Of a stretch of 64,000 nt of DNA, positions 22,745-31,093 are shown piece after piece (position 1 is the first letter of the stretch; each line of letters starts with the position of its first letter). This stretch comes from Holophagaceae bacterium (GTDB taxonomy: Bacteria; Acidobacteriota; Holophagae; Holophagales; Holophagaceae). The position numbers and the translations under genes were made by a program. The stretch is taken from contig JADKJH010000002.1 of the NCBI GenBank assembly GCA_016722505.1, forward strand, positions 1 through 64,000, read 5' to 3'. A model generated the notes under the pieces. It was not told where the DNA came from and searched no databases. It worked only from the letters and a program-made list of their open reading frames with translations.

Positions 22745-25717
22745 ATGAGCTTTGCCCTTGGCATCTCCGATTTCAGCGTGGGTGAGGGAATCTACCCCGC
22801 CCGCCGCCTGCTGAAGCTCGCCCGCCACTTGGGCTACCGGGACCTCATCCTCTGGGACCGGGGCCTGCAGGGCTACCCCAAGCTGCGGGAGGAGCTGGAG
22901 TGGGCCCAGGAAACGCAAAAGCTCGGCGGCATCCATGGCGCCTTCGAAGGTATCGGCGGGCCCGGGGACGGCTCCAACATCAGCGCCGCTGAGTTCCGTA
23001 TCCATGTGGCCTGCCGCTTCCGCTGGCGGGGCCACGAGTATGGAGCCCTGCCCTTCTCCGATGCGGGCTACGCAAACCTCAATCGTCTCCTCACAACCCA
23101 GGCTCACGAGCCTCGGAGGTTAAAGGGCGAACCCATTCCCGATAGTTGCCGCACCGAAGAGCCCCCCGGCGATTGCGTGCTGCTGGCCGATGACCTGGCG
23201 GGCCTCGACGCGCTGCTGCGGGAGGGCCTCTACGCCTCGCTGCTGGCCCATCCGCGCCGGGCGGTGGAAGCCCGGCGGGCGCTGGAATTGGGCTTGCCAG
23301 TGGTAGCGCCCCAGGTGCTGCGGTTCCGCACCCAAGCGGGCCTAGAGCTGCACCAGCTCAAGCGCGCCATCGCGCAGCAAAGCACCGTGCCGCGCACGGA
23401 GCCGCTGTGGGAGCTGCGGGATGCCGCCGTATCCCGGAAGGAATGGGAAGCCCGCTTTCCGTTCGCGGAACCCGTCGTGGGCCGGACCATGAAAGCCATG
23501 CTGGAGGTCGTCTCCAGCTGGAAGATCCATTGGGGCGGCTGGGTGAACTCCGGTCCGCTGGGTCTGGATGATGTTGATCTCGATGCAGTGCTGCGGGAGC
23601 GGGTCCAGGCGGGCATGCGCACCCGCTACCGGGCCGTGGACGGCATCCATGAAAGCCGCATGGAACATGAACTTGCGCTTATCCGGGAAAAGGGCTTCGC
23701 CAGTTATTTCCTGCTGGTGCAGGATCTCGTGAGCTCCCTGGAACTTGGGTTTCCCACACGCATCTGCGGCCGGGGCAGCGGCGCCGCGAGCCTGGTCTCC
23801 TACGCCTTGAACCTCAGCAACGTAGACCCCGTGGGCACCAACCTGATGTTCGAGCGCTTCCTCACGCCTGAGCGGAAAGACCCCCCGGACATGGACATCG
23901 ACTTCGCCTGGGACGAGCGGGACAAGGTCATCCTCAACGTTTTCGAGCGCTACGGGCGCGACCGCGTCGCCATGGTGGCCAACCATGCCTTCTTCAAGGA
24001 CCGGTCCGCCCTGCGGGCCGTGGCCATGGCCCACGGCCGGCCCGAGTCGGAACTGAAGCAGCTGGCGCGATACGTCCGCGGCTGGGAAGGCGGCATGGGC
24101 CACGCGGCGGAAAACCCCGCCTGGACCAAGATCCTGCAAGAGGCCGAGGCGCTGGAGGGCCACTTCTGCCAGTTCTCGGTGCATCCCGGCGGCATCGTGG
24201 TGACGCCGGGCCCGCTGTGGGAGCATGCAGCCTTCCAGCCAGCCCCAGCAAAGGAGGGCGTCAGCACCACGTCCTGGGACAAGGAGGGGGTCGAGAATTA
24301 TGGCCTCGTGAAGATCGATCTACTGGGAAACCGCAGCCTGGCGGTCATCCGCGACGCCTACAACGTGCTCGGGGACCGTGTGCCGGTCAACATCGGCGAG
24401 CACTCCCGGAAGGACCCGGACACCCAGCGACTACTCGCCAAGGGCGACAGCATCGGCGTCTTCTACGTGGAAAGCCCCGCCACGCGCCAGCTTCAGCAGC
24501 GCGTGGGCAAGGGCGATTTCGAATCGCTGGTGATCCACAGCTCGCTCATCCGTCCCGCCGCCTACCGGTGGGTGGACCGCTACGTGAAGCGGGCACGGGG
24601 CGACGAGGCTTTCATTCCCTCCGATCCGGTCTTCGAACGCCTGCTCTCCGAAAGCTATGGCGTATTGATCTACCAGGAGGATGTCATCAAGGTCTGCGTG
24701 GAGCTGGCGGGCTGGAGCCACCAGGAAGCGGATCAGCTCCGCAAATGCCTGGGCAAACCCAACTGCGGCGAGAAGCTGCCAGCCTTCAAGCTCCGCTTCC
24801 ACCAAGGCTGCGCAGTCAAGGGCGTGAAACAGGAGACCGCAGATGAAGCCTGGGACATGATCAACACCTTCCGCGGCTATTCCTTCTGCAAGCCGCACAG
24901 CGCTTCCTACGCCCAAGTGAGCTTCGAGAGCGCCTGGCTGAAGGCCCACCATCCAGCGGTCTTCTTCGCCTCGGTCATCACCAACCAGGGCGGCTTCTAC
25001 CCCGCCTGCGCCTACCTGGGCGACGCACGGCGCCACCGCATCACCGTGCGCTCCCCCGACGCCAATGCCTCGCTGTGGCCCTTCAGCGCCGAGGGTGAAC
25101 AAGGCTTGCGGGTCGGCCTCATGCAGATGCATGGCGCGCTGGAGCCCGAAGTTAAAGCCCTGCTCGATGAGCGGACGCGGAACGGACCTTTTGCGGACCT
25201 CGACGATCTGCTGCGCCGAGTGCCGCTTTCCATCCCCACGGTGGAGGCCCTGGCCAGCGGCGGAGCTTTCGATCTCTGGGCGCCCGATGGCAATCGCACG
25301 CGCCTGCTCTGGGCACGGCTCGGCGGCGTCCCACCCGGCGTACGGCCCCGGCCCACGGATCCCTTCGAGCGCGCGGAGCTGGAGTGGGAAGTCCTCGGCC
25401 TCAGTCTGGAAATCCATCCAGCGGTGCTGGCGCGGCTGAGAAAAGGCAGCGGCCCGCATCGCGCCGTGGATGTCAATAAACCTGGCCGGACGCTGCATTT
25501 TTGGGCTCTGGTGGTGGCTGAAAAGCGGGTTTGGACCGAAAAGGGCGAGACCATGCAGTTCATCTCCTTCGAGGACGAAACCGCCCTGTGCGAAGCCGTG
25601 GCCTTCCCCGATGTCTTCGCCCGCCGCAAGCGGCCCTTCCGAGTGGGAGACATCATCCCCGTGCGTGGCAGGAGCGTGCTCCAGGACGGGCTCGCGGTGC
25701 TGGAGGTGGCGCCGTGA
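22745..25717 (+). CDS. dnaE2: error-prone DNA polymerase DnaE2
   Basis: A 990-residue C-family polymerase for translesion synthesis. The catalytic region is intact: FPTRICGRGSGAASLVSYAL, and PPDMDIDFAWDERDKV with the paired Asp residues, then VHPGGIVV, LVKIDLLGNRSLAVI, LIYQEDVIKV and FCKPHSASYAQVSF. The N-terminal PHP domain is degenerate: the usual HxHSxFSFLxG is replaced by GISDFSVGEG, so metal-binding His residues are missing. The end shows the OB-fold. ATG 22745 is preferred over 22664, because the intervening 27 residues do not match the family. Normally SOS-induced; no LexA box was recognised. Confidence 0.93.
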   Translation: MSFALGISDFSVGEGIYPARRLLKLARHLGYRDLILWDRGLQGYPKLREELEWAQETQKLGGIHGAFEGIGGPGDGSNISAAEFRIHVACRFRWRGHEYGALPFSDAGYANLNRLLTTQAHEPRRLKGEPIPDSCRTEEPPGDCVLLADDLAGLDALLREGLYASLLAHPRRAVEARRALELGLPVVAPQVLRFRTQAGLELHQLKRAIAQQSTVPRTEPLWELRDAAVSRKEWEARFPFAEPVVGRTMKAMLEVVSSWKIHWGGWVNSGPLGLDDVDLDAVLRERVQAGMRTRYRAVDGIHESRMEHELALIREKGFASYFLLVQDLVSSLELGFPTRICGRGSGAASLVSYALNLSNVDPVGTNLMFERFLTPERKDPPDMDIDFAWDERDKVILNVFERYGRDRVAMVANHAFFKDRSALRAVAMAHGRPESELKQLARYVRGWEGGMGHAAENPAWTKILQEAEALEGHFCQFSVHPGGIVVTPGPLWEHAAFQPAPAKEGVSTTSWDKEGVENYGLVKIDLLGNRSLAVIRDAYNVLGDRVPVNIGEHSRKDPDTQRLLAKGDSIGVFYVESPATRQLQQRVGKGDFESLVIHSSLIRPAAYRWVDRYVKRARGDEAFIPSDPVFERLLSESYGVLIYQEDVIKVCVELAGWSHQEADQLRKCLGKPNCGEKLPAFKLRFHQGCAVKGVKQETADEAWDMINTFRGYSFCKPHSASYAQVSFESAWLKAHHPAVFFASVITNQGGFYPACAYLGDARRHRITVRSPDANASLWPFSAEGEQGLRVGLMQMHGALEPEVKALLDERTRNGPFADLDDLLRRVPLSIPTVEALASGGAFDLWAPDGNRTRLLWARLGGVPPGVRPRPTDPFERAELEWEVLGLSLEIHPAVLARLRKGSGPHRAVDVNKPGRTLHFWALVVAEKRVWTEKGETMQFISFEDETALCEAVAFPDVFARRKRPFRVGDIIPVRGRSVLQDGLAVLEVAP

Positions 25718-25755
25718 GCGACAATGCGCAAAAAATACGGAAGGAGGCCACACTT

Positions 25756-25872
25756 ATGGAAATCCCATCCATCGCCAAGAAAATCGCCCATCGAATCCGG
25801 TGGGCGGTCAGGGAAGTTAAGGTTCCTTACTCTGTTCACGGGGAAAGAGTGAATTGCAATGTACGGCTATAA
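25756..25872 (+). CDS. possible 38-residue small protein
   Basis: ATG 25756 follows AAGGAGG (25741-25747) with 8-nt spacing, one of the best ribosome sites in the window. The product is basic (MEIPSIAKKIAHRIRWAVRE then VKVPYSVHGERVNCNVRL), with no recognised family. Its stop lies within the palindrome at 25860-25880. It could be a genuine small protein or a translated leader for the toxin-antitoxin pair downstream. Confidence 0.4.
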   Translation: MEIPSIAKKIAHRIRWAVREVKVPYSVHGERVNCNVRL

Positions 25873-25880
25873 GCCGTACA
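25860..25880. promoter_or_regulatory. 21-bp palindrome before the DUF1778/GNAT module
   Basis: TGTACGGCT-ATA-AGCCGTACA is a perfect 9-bp inverted repeat with a 3-nt loop, 20 bp upstream of the antitoxin start and followed by TTTATTT. Ribbon-helix-helix antitoxins autoregulate by binding such palindromes, so an operator is likely. It could equally end transcription of the small ORF or dnaE2. Confidence 0.55.
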
Positions 25881-25899
25881 TTTATTTCAGGAGGACACT

Positions 25900-26181
25900 T
25901 TGCCGCCCACCATTTCCAAAACCCGCCTCGAAGCCAGGATTCCTTCGGATGTTCACGAGATCCTAAAACGCGCCGCCGAGATTCAAGGCCGCACGATGAC
26001 CGACTTTGTGGTTTCCGCCGTGCGGGAAGTCGCCCAGCGCGCCATCGAAGAATCCGAAGTCATCCGGTTGACGTTGGCCGATTCGAAAAGTTTCGCTGAC
26101 AAATTGCTTTCACCTCCGAAACCAACACTAGCCTTGAAACGAGCGTTCGCACGCCGCAGCAAGTTGCTGAGCACTGAGTGA
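25900..26181 (+). CDS. DUF1778 (TacA-like) ribbon-helix-helix antitoxin
   Basis: A 93-residue antitoxin. The N-terminal RHH domain is clear: KTRLEARIPSDVHEILKRAAEIQGRTMTDFVVSAVREVAQRAIEE. The C-terminus (IRLTLADSKSFADKLLSPPKP) is the typical toxin-wrapping extension. It starts at TTG 25900 with AGGAGG five bases upstream. It overlaps the GNAT toxin by 4 bp (GTGA). It should bind and silence the toxin and repress its own promoter at the palindrome just upstream. Confidence 0.9.
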   Translation: MPPTISKTRLEARIPSDVHEILKRAAEIQGRTMTDFVVSAVREVAQRAIEESEVIRLTLADSKSFADKLLSPPKPTLALKRAFARRSKLLSTE

Positions 26182-26696
26182 GCAGGGATCTGTTCCGCAT
26201 TGTGCTGCTCGAACAGCTCGATGCGGTATGTGGCCGGATCGCGTTCAGCAGTGGCTCTGCACCGCTGGACCGCTACTTCCACCAGCAAGTGACTCAAGAC
26301 ATCCGCCGCCGGGTGACGGCCTGTTTTGTGGCCCTCAGCAAGGAGGAGCAAATCGCAGGCTATTACACTCTGGCTTCGGCGAGCATTCTGCTGAATGACC
26401 TCCCAGCCACTATTCGCACTAAGCTGCCGAGATACCCTTCAGTACCTGCTATTCGCATGGGGCGTTTAGCGATTGATTCAAACTTCCAAGGGCAGGGGCT
26501 GGGAGGCGCCCTGCTGGCCGATGCGCTGCACCGGGCTGTTCATTCAGAAATCGCCGCTTTCGCCATGGTGGTGGACGCGAAGGACAATTCGGCATTGGCC
26601 TTCTACCGGCATCATGGATTCATCTCGTTTCCGGATTCACCTCGGACCCTGTTCCTACCCTTGAAGACTGTTACTGCGGCCCAGCGTACGACCTGA
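26178..26696 (+). CDS. GNAT-family acetyltransferase toxin (TacT-like)
   Basis: A 172-residue GNAT toxin. Characterised relatives acetylate charged aminoacyl-tRNA and stop translation. Motifs: TACFVALSKEEQIAGYYTLASASI, then RMGRLAIDSNFQGQGLGGALLADAL, whose QGQGLG is the acetyl-CoA pyrophosphate loop, and DAKDNSALAFYRHHGFI with the catalytic-region Tyr. It starts at GTG 26178, inside the antitoxin stop, giving coupled translation. Context (RHH antitoxin first, palindrome upstream) makes a TA module the best reading. Confidence 0.9.
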   Translation: MSRDLFRIVLLEQLDAVCGRIAFSSGSAPLDRYFHQQVTQDIRRRVTACFVALSKEEQIAGYYTLASASILLNDLPATIRTKLPRYPSVPAIRMGRLAIDSNFQGQGLGGALLADALHRAVHSEIAAFAMVVDAKDNSALAFYRHHGFISFPDSPRTLFLPLKTVTAAQRTT

Positions 26697-26769
26697 CCGA
26701 CCCCTGCCCCTCAAAGCGATTCCTTGATCCATATGGCTTTCGCCCACACACTGGAAGGTCGGAGAAAAA

Positions 26770-28263
26770 ATGGCGCAGCGGGGCGTGTTGGTGATTTCGG
26801 TGGAGCCGGGGAGCTTGGCCGAAGGCGCTGGCATCAAGGCGGGCGACACGCTGCTGGAGATCAACGGCGAGAAGGTGCTGGACCAGCTCAACTACCAGTT
26901 CCTGATGAGCCAGAAGGACGAAACGATGCTGCGGCTGGAGCGGCCGGACAAGAGCCTTTTTGAAGTTTCCGCGGAGAATGGCGGCGACGGCATCGGCCTG
27001 GACCTCGCCCAGGACGATGTGAAAATCTGCAAGCAGAACTGCGTGTTCTGCTTCGTGCACCAGATGCCCAAGGGCTACCGCAAGAGCCTGTACCTGAAGG
27101 ACGAGGACATCCGCCTGTCCTTCCTCTACGGCCATTTCAGCACCCTTTCCAGCAGCGACGATGCGGAGCTTTCCCGCATCGTGCGCGAGCGGCTTTCCCC
27201 CATCCATGTGTCCGTCCATTGCACGGATCCCGACGTGCGCGTGAAGGTCGTGGGCAATCCGCGCGAGGGCGACATCCTGCGCAAGATCGACCGGCTGCTG
27301 GAGGGTGGCATCGACGTCCACACCCAGGCCGTCATCGCGCCGGGACTCAATGATGATTGGGTCTGGGAGAAGACCCTGCGTGAATTGTGGGAACGCCGCG
27401 CCTATCAATCCAAAGGCAAATGGGCGGGCAAAGGCGGTGTGCTGAGCCTTTCCTGCGTGCCCGTGGGACTCACGGCCCATCGCGAGAACCTACCGGAGGT
27501 GCAGGATGTGGGCGCCGACTACGCGCAGGCCTGGGTGAAACGCTGGACGAAGGAGGCGCGGCATTACGCGGCGGCCAATGAAGGAGAGCCCTGGCTCCTG
27601 CTCGCGGATGAATGGTTCACGCGAGGGGATGTCCAAGTGCCAGGCCGAGACTTCTACAGCGAGTCCTGGGCGCAGCTGGAGAACGGTGTGGGACTGGTGC
27701 GCAAGTTCCTGGAGCACACCCGGCGCTTCATCAAGAGCGACAAGGCCAAACGGTTCAAGGGCCGCAAAGCGATGCTGCTCACGGGTTCCAGCTTCGCGCC
27801 CATCCTGAACCGCGTGCTGGCCCAGTTGAACCGGGAAGTCGGTAGCCAGTTGCGCGCCGTAGCTGTGCGCAACAACGATTTCGGCGAAAGCGTTACCGTG
27901 GCAGGCCTGCTGACAGGGCGGGACCTCATGTACGCCGCCCACGCGGACCGGGACACCAAAGGCCCCGTCGAGGCCGTGGTGGTGCCCAGCGCCAGCCTGC
28001 GCACCCACACCGGCCCCACGGATCAGTACACGCTCCATGGCGTGATTGTGGCGCGGGCCGAAGGCACCTTTCTGGATGACATGACGTTGGATGAATTGAC
28101 CGAGGACCTGCAGACGCCCGTGGTGCCGAGCGGCGCCAATCTCTCGCAATTGTTGGATCACCTGGAGGCCGCCGAACGGACATCTGGAATTAGCAGCAGG
28201 GATCTCCAGAAGGCCTTCCACAAGACGGGGATGAATCTGCCCCAAGGCGCCTATAACCCCTGA
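26770..28263 (+). CDS. PDZ and radical-SAM-like DUF512 protein
   Basis: A 497-residue protein. The N-terminal PDZ-like domain (VLVISVEPGSLAEGAGIKAGDTLLEINGEKV) is followed by a radical-SAM-type cluster motif CKQNCVFCFVHQMPKGYRKSLYLKDEDIRLSFLYGHF (CX3CX2C). Next are SPIHVSVHCTDPDVRVKV and GIDVHTQAVIAPGLND, then the DUF512 region with LTGSSFAPIL. Proteins of this architecture are widespread in anaerobes and cyanobacteria; the reaction is not known to me. Several bases of GGAG precede ATG 26770. It is monocistronic, converging on the exbD group. Confidence 0.85.
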   Translation: MAQRGVLVISVEPGSLAEGAGIKAGDTLLEINGEKVLDQLNYQFLMSQKDETMLRLERPDKSLFEVSAENGGDGIGLDLAQDDVKICKQNCVFCFVHQMPKGYRKSLYLKDEDIRLSFLYGHFSTLSSSDDAELSRIVRERLSPIHVSVHCTDPDVRVKVVGNPREGDILRKIDRLLEGGIDVHTQAVIAPGLNDDWVWEKTLRELWERRAYQSKGKWAGKGGVLSLSCVPVGLTAHRENLPEVQDVGADYAQAWVKRWTKEARHYAAANEGEPWLLLADEWFTRGDVQVPGRDFYSESWAQLENGVGLVRKFLEHTRRFIKSDKAKRFKGRKAMLLTGSSFAPILNRVLAQLNREVGSQLRAVAVRNNDFGESVTVAGLLTGRDLMYAAHADRDTKGPVEAVVVPSASLRTHTGPTDQYTLHGVIVARAEGTFLDDMTLDELTEDLQTPVVPSGANLSQLLDHLEAAERTSGISSRDLQKAFHKTGMNLPQGAYNP

Positions 28264-28293
28264 ACATTGATGGTCTCAAAGGCCTCAACGGCT

Positions 28294-28767
28294 TCAACCT
28301 GGCTGTTTCAAAGTCATCGCGACCTTGATGTCGTCCTCGTGCCGCTTGTCGCCCTCGTCCAGGCTGGGGACGTATCCGGGTGTCCCATGCCGAGCCTGGT
28401 CTCCCGCCAGGCGGATCGCGTCCAGGACCTCCGTGGTGCGGTGCATGGGCACAGCCCCATCCACCCTGAGCTGCACCCGGCGGGCCAGCCTCGGCTGGAG
28501 CATCACCTCCGGGACCAGACGAGCGGTGAGTTGCTCCAGCGTGACCACCTCGCCCCGAAGGAGGCAATTCCCATCCTTGGCAATGGCAATGAGGGGAAAA
28601 CCGGGATGCGCTGAACTCCCTGGAACGGTCGTGGGGACCGCCACAGGATGATGCCGCCCAGTCATGGGCACCATCACGATGAAGACGATGAGCAACACCA
28701 ATACGATGTCGATCAAAGGCGTGACGTTGATCTCAGCGACGCGCCGGACCTGGCTGGCAGCCTGCAT
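28294..28767 (-). CDS. exbD: ExbD/TolR-family protein (third copy)
   Basis: A 157-residue bitopic protein. A short N-terminus and one TM (INVTPLIDIVLVLLIVFIVMVP) are followed by a periplasmic domain (LIAIAKDGNCLLRGEVVTLEQLTARL...VQLRVDGAVPMHRTTEVLDAIRLAG). The TM Asp needed for proton use (PLID) is present. ATG 28767 has AGGAGG at ideal spacing; the longer GTG start at 28815 does not. It lies beyond the intrinsic terminator of the main ton operon, so it may have its own promoter in the 219-bp gap. Confidence 0.87.
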   Translation of the reverse strand: MQAASQVRRVAEINVTPLIDIVLVLLIVFIVMVPMTGRHHPVAVPTTVPGSSAHPGFPLIAIAKDGNCLLRGEVVTLEQLTARLVPEVMLQPRLARRVQLRVDGAVPMHRTTEVLDAIRLAGDQARHGTPGYVPSLDEGDKRHEDDIKVAMTLKQPG

Positions 28768-28943
28768 TTGAGCCTCCTGGATGGGTTGCTCCAAGCTGAG
28801 GCCAACGCTCGTCACGCGCCATCACGGTCCTGTGAAATGTTCGTCATGGATTGCGCGAACGTCATGGCTTTCTCACTTCTACTTATCTATTGCCCCGCAG
28901 CACCCATAAAGACGGGAACACCACAGCGGCATAGAGAACGAAA

Positions 28944-28965
28944 AAGCCCCGCTGACGCGGGGCTT
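28944..28965 (-). terminator. intrinsic terminator of the tonB-exbBD operon
   Basis: On the minus strand AAGCCCCGC-GTCA-GCGGGGCTT is followed by a T-run (complement of 28941-28945). It is a textbook rho-independent terminator 22 bp past the second exbD, separating it from the third. Confidence 0.92.
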
Positions 28966-28986
28966 GATGGATAGGACCGAAAAAAC

Positions 28987-29460
28987 TTAAGCGCGGCGCT
29001 TGATGGAAATGGAGACTTTGATATCCCCACCGTCATTTCCGTCAGAAAATTTCTTGACGGATTCCACCTTGAGCCGATCGCCTGCCAGACGAATCTGATC
29101 CATGGCGTCAACGGCTTTGCCGAATGCCATTTCCTCGTCCACCTTCAGGTAGACCTTCCGGGAGCCGCGTTCTTGTAAACCTGCGGCAGCCTGGACTTTT
29201 TCAGCCATCTCTTCCAACTGCACCTTGTCGCTCTGAAGCATGTAATTCCCATCCTTATCAATGGAAATCACCAGGGGCGGATTCAAGGGCGGGGTCGTGG
29301 GAGGAGGAGCCACCACGACCTGAGGCACCGTGACGTTTTGGGCTTTGGTGAGGCCCGGCACCATGACGATGAAGACGATCAGGAGCACCAGCACGATGTC
29401 AATGAGCGGGGTGACGTTGATATCGGATTTAGCTTTACCTTTAGCTCCGCCAGCATCCAT
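28987..29460 (-). CDS. exbD: ExbD/TolR-family protein (second copy)
   Basis: 157 residues: basic N-terminus, TM with conserved Asp (SDINVTPLIDIVLVLLIVFIVMVP), Pro-rich spacer (APPPTTPPLNPPL) and periplasmic ExbD domain ending DIKVSISIKRRA. The start overlaps the preceding exbD stop by one base (TAATG), so translation is coupled. It shares the MDAGG...SDINVTPL opening with copy one, indicating duplication. Works with ExbB as proton-driven stator energising TonB. Confidence 0.92.
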   Translation of the reverse strand: MDAGGAKGKAKSDINVTPLIDIVLVLLIVFIVMVPGLTKAQNVTVPQVVVAPPPTTPPLNPPLVISIDKDGNYMLQSDKVQLEEMAEKVQAAAGLQERGSRKVYLKVDEEMAFGKAVDAMDQIRLAGDRLKVESVKKFSDGNDGGDIKVSISIKRRA

Positions 29461-29957
29461 TATTTACCCCCTTCCTTGGCTTCTTTGTTTTCTTTGATCT
29501 CAGCAGTGACGATGGACGCCTCATCGGCGCCACCCTCGCGACAGGCTTGGAAAAGCTTGTCCACCGAGGCGTAGGGGAGATTGCGGTCCGCTTTCACGAA
29601 GACCCGGCGGTACGAGAGCGACTGGGTGCTTTTGGTCACGTAATCCACCAACAGCTGCTTTGAAGCCGGATCGTTGATCTTGAAGACCGTGTCCTTGGCG
29701 GCAGAATCATCAATGATGATGTTGCCGGGACCGTACATGCCTGCAGCATCCTTCTTGGCCTGGAATGTGATCTGCAAGTATTTTTCGCCAGTATTCTTCT
29801 CCACCTTGGGACTGTGCTTGGCGAGCGGCAGGCTGACGCTGTCGTTCACCGCGGGCGTGATCACGATGAAGATGATCAGCAGCACCAGCACGATGTCCAC
29901 CAAGGGAGTGACGTTGATGTCGGATTTGACTCCGCCACTCTTTCCGCCTGCATCCAT
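29460..29957 (-). CDS. exbD: ExbD/TolR-family protein (first copy)
   Basis: 165 residues. N-terminal MDAGGKSGGVKSDINVTPL leads into the TM VDIVLVLLIIFIVITPAV with the conserved Asp; the periplasmic domain (LQITFQAKKDAAGMYGPGNIIIDD..., YRRVFVKADRNLPYASVDKLFQACREGG) differs from the next copy, suggesting that the two partner in a heteromeric stator. AAAAGGAGG precedes ATG 29957. It lies 59 bp after exbB. Confidence 0.92.
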   Translation of the reverse strand: MDAGGKSGGVKSDINVTPLVDIVLVLLIIFIVITPAVNDSVSLPLAKHSPKVEKNTGEKYLQITFQAKKDAAGMYGPGNIIIDDSAAKDTVFKINDPASKQLLVDYVTKSTQSLSYRRVFVKADRNLPYASVDKLFQACREGGADEASIVTAEIKENKEAKEGGK

Positions 29958-30016
29958 GGAGGCCTCCTTTTAGAAAGGGGCCGCGGGTTTTGGACCCGCG
30001 GCCTCGAGTGGATGGA

Positions 30017-30748
30017 TTAGGCCTGGCTCTCGCGACGGATGAATTCGTCAATCATCTGAGAAGCAGCATTGTTGATGTGGGTGATGACCTGGTCCTGCTT
30101 GTTGGTCAGCAGGTTGTACATCCAAACCGCCGGGATGGCGACGATGAGGCCCAGCGCGGTGGTGGCCAAAGCCTCGCCGATGGAGCCGGCCAGGGCGTTG
30201 ATGTCGCCAGCGCCCTTGGTCTTCAGGTCGCTGAAGACCTTGATGATGCCGATGACGGTTCCCAGCAGGCCGATGAAGGGGGCCAGGGCGCCGATGGTGG
30301 CCAGGGAGTTCATGCCCTTCTTGAGCAGTTCGGTGACTTCCGCGGTGCCACGCAGGATGGCGCGCTCAACGGGCTGGATCACATCGTGGTTGGTGTTCAT
30401 GGCCTTGAGCTGCTTCTCGTACTGGAAGATGTCCAGGCCGTGCTTGAGCACCAGGGCGACGTGGCTCTTGTTGTGGGTGGTGGCGGCGCGCTTGGCGGCT
30501 TCAAAATCGCCGCGGCGCAGGGTGTCCATGAAGAGCTTGAGGAATTTGTCCGAAGCCGCATTGCTCTGGCTGTACATCACGGCGCGTTCGATGGCGGTGT
30601 AGATCTGCAAGGCCAGCAGGAGGAACAGGATCACGATGATGATCTTGTTGGGGATGGAGGCCGAGGTCCAGATGGCGGCGGGGCCGAAGCCGCCTTCGGT
30701 TGCGCCTTCGAGAAGGCCGAAATTCAGGAAGTTGCTGATGAGGTTCAT
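30017..30748 (-). CDS. exbB: ExbB/TolQ/MotA proton channel protein
   Basis: A 243-residue inner-membrane stator subunit with three TMs: first near IPNKIIIVILFLLLALQIYTAIERAV, then GMNSLATIGALAPFIGLLGTVIGIIKVF and ALATTALGLIVAIPAVWMYNLL. The conserved proton-path segment (GTVIGI, ALATTALGL) is intact. GAAGGG is spaced six bases from ATG 30748, better than for ATG 30754. It forms the ExbBD motor that powers TonB. It is preceded by a small membrane protein and tonB. Confidence 0.94.
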   Translation of the reverse strand: MNLISNFLNFGLLEGATEGGFGPAAIWTSASIPNKIIIVILFLLLALQIYTAIERAVMYSQSNAASDKFLKLFMDTLRRGDFEAAKRAATTHNKSHVALVLKHGLDIFQYEKQLKAMNTNHDVIQPVERAILRGTAEVTELLKKGMNSLATIGALAPFIGLLGTVIGIIKVFSDLKTKGAGDINALAGSIGEALATTALGLIVAIPAVWMYNLLTNKQDQVITHINNAASQMIDEFIRRESQA

Positions 30749-30796
30749 GGTCATCCCTTCGTGGTGGGTTGGATGGTTTTAAAAAAACTAGCTGAA

Positions 30797-31081
30797 CTAG
30801 TTGTTGAGGGGAGCCTCGGAAGCCGGTTTGGGTTCGGCCTTCGGGGGGGTTGCGGGTGTTTCGTTGGGTGTTTTTGGAGCCTGGGTAGTCTGGGTAGTCA
30901 GATCAGTGGTGTTTGAATGATTCACGCCATCCAGCATCGGCAGGGCCGCTTCCCCGGCAGGTGCCGGAACTGGTGCTGGAGCTGGCTTGCGACCACCCGT
31001 AAGCACCAGAATGACCACCACCAGCACGGTGGCGAGACTGGCTCCGAAGATGATCGTGCGTTGGGCGGGAGGTTGATTCAT
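30797..31081 (-). CDS. small membrane-anchored Pro-rich protein in the ton operon
   Basis: A 94-residue protein, family unknown. It has one N-terminal TM (TIIFGASLATVLVVVILVLTGG) and a long low-complexity Pro/Ala/Thr tail. The topology (short inside N-terminus, one TM, extended periplasmic tail) mimics the first half of TonB. It sits between tonB (12 bp) and exbB (48 bp) on the same strand, so co-expression is likely. Start could be ATG 31081 or GTG 31087; no strong ribosome site distinguishes them. Confidence 0.6.
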   Translation of the reverse strand: MNQPPAQRTIIFGASLATVLVVVILVLTGGRKPAPAPVPAPAGEAALPMLDGVNHSNTTDLTTQTTQAPKTPNETPATPPKAEPKPASEAPLNN

Positions 31082-31093
31082 GGTCACAAGTCT

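Noticed and set aside
24431..25753. 440-codon minus-strand ORF
   Set aside because: Antisense to the conserved DnaE2 polymerase region.
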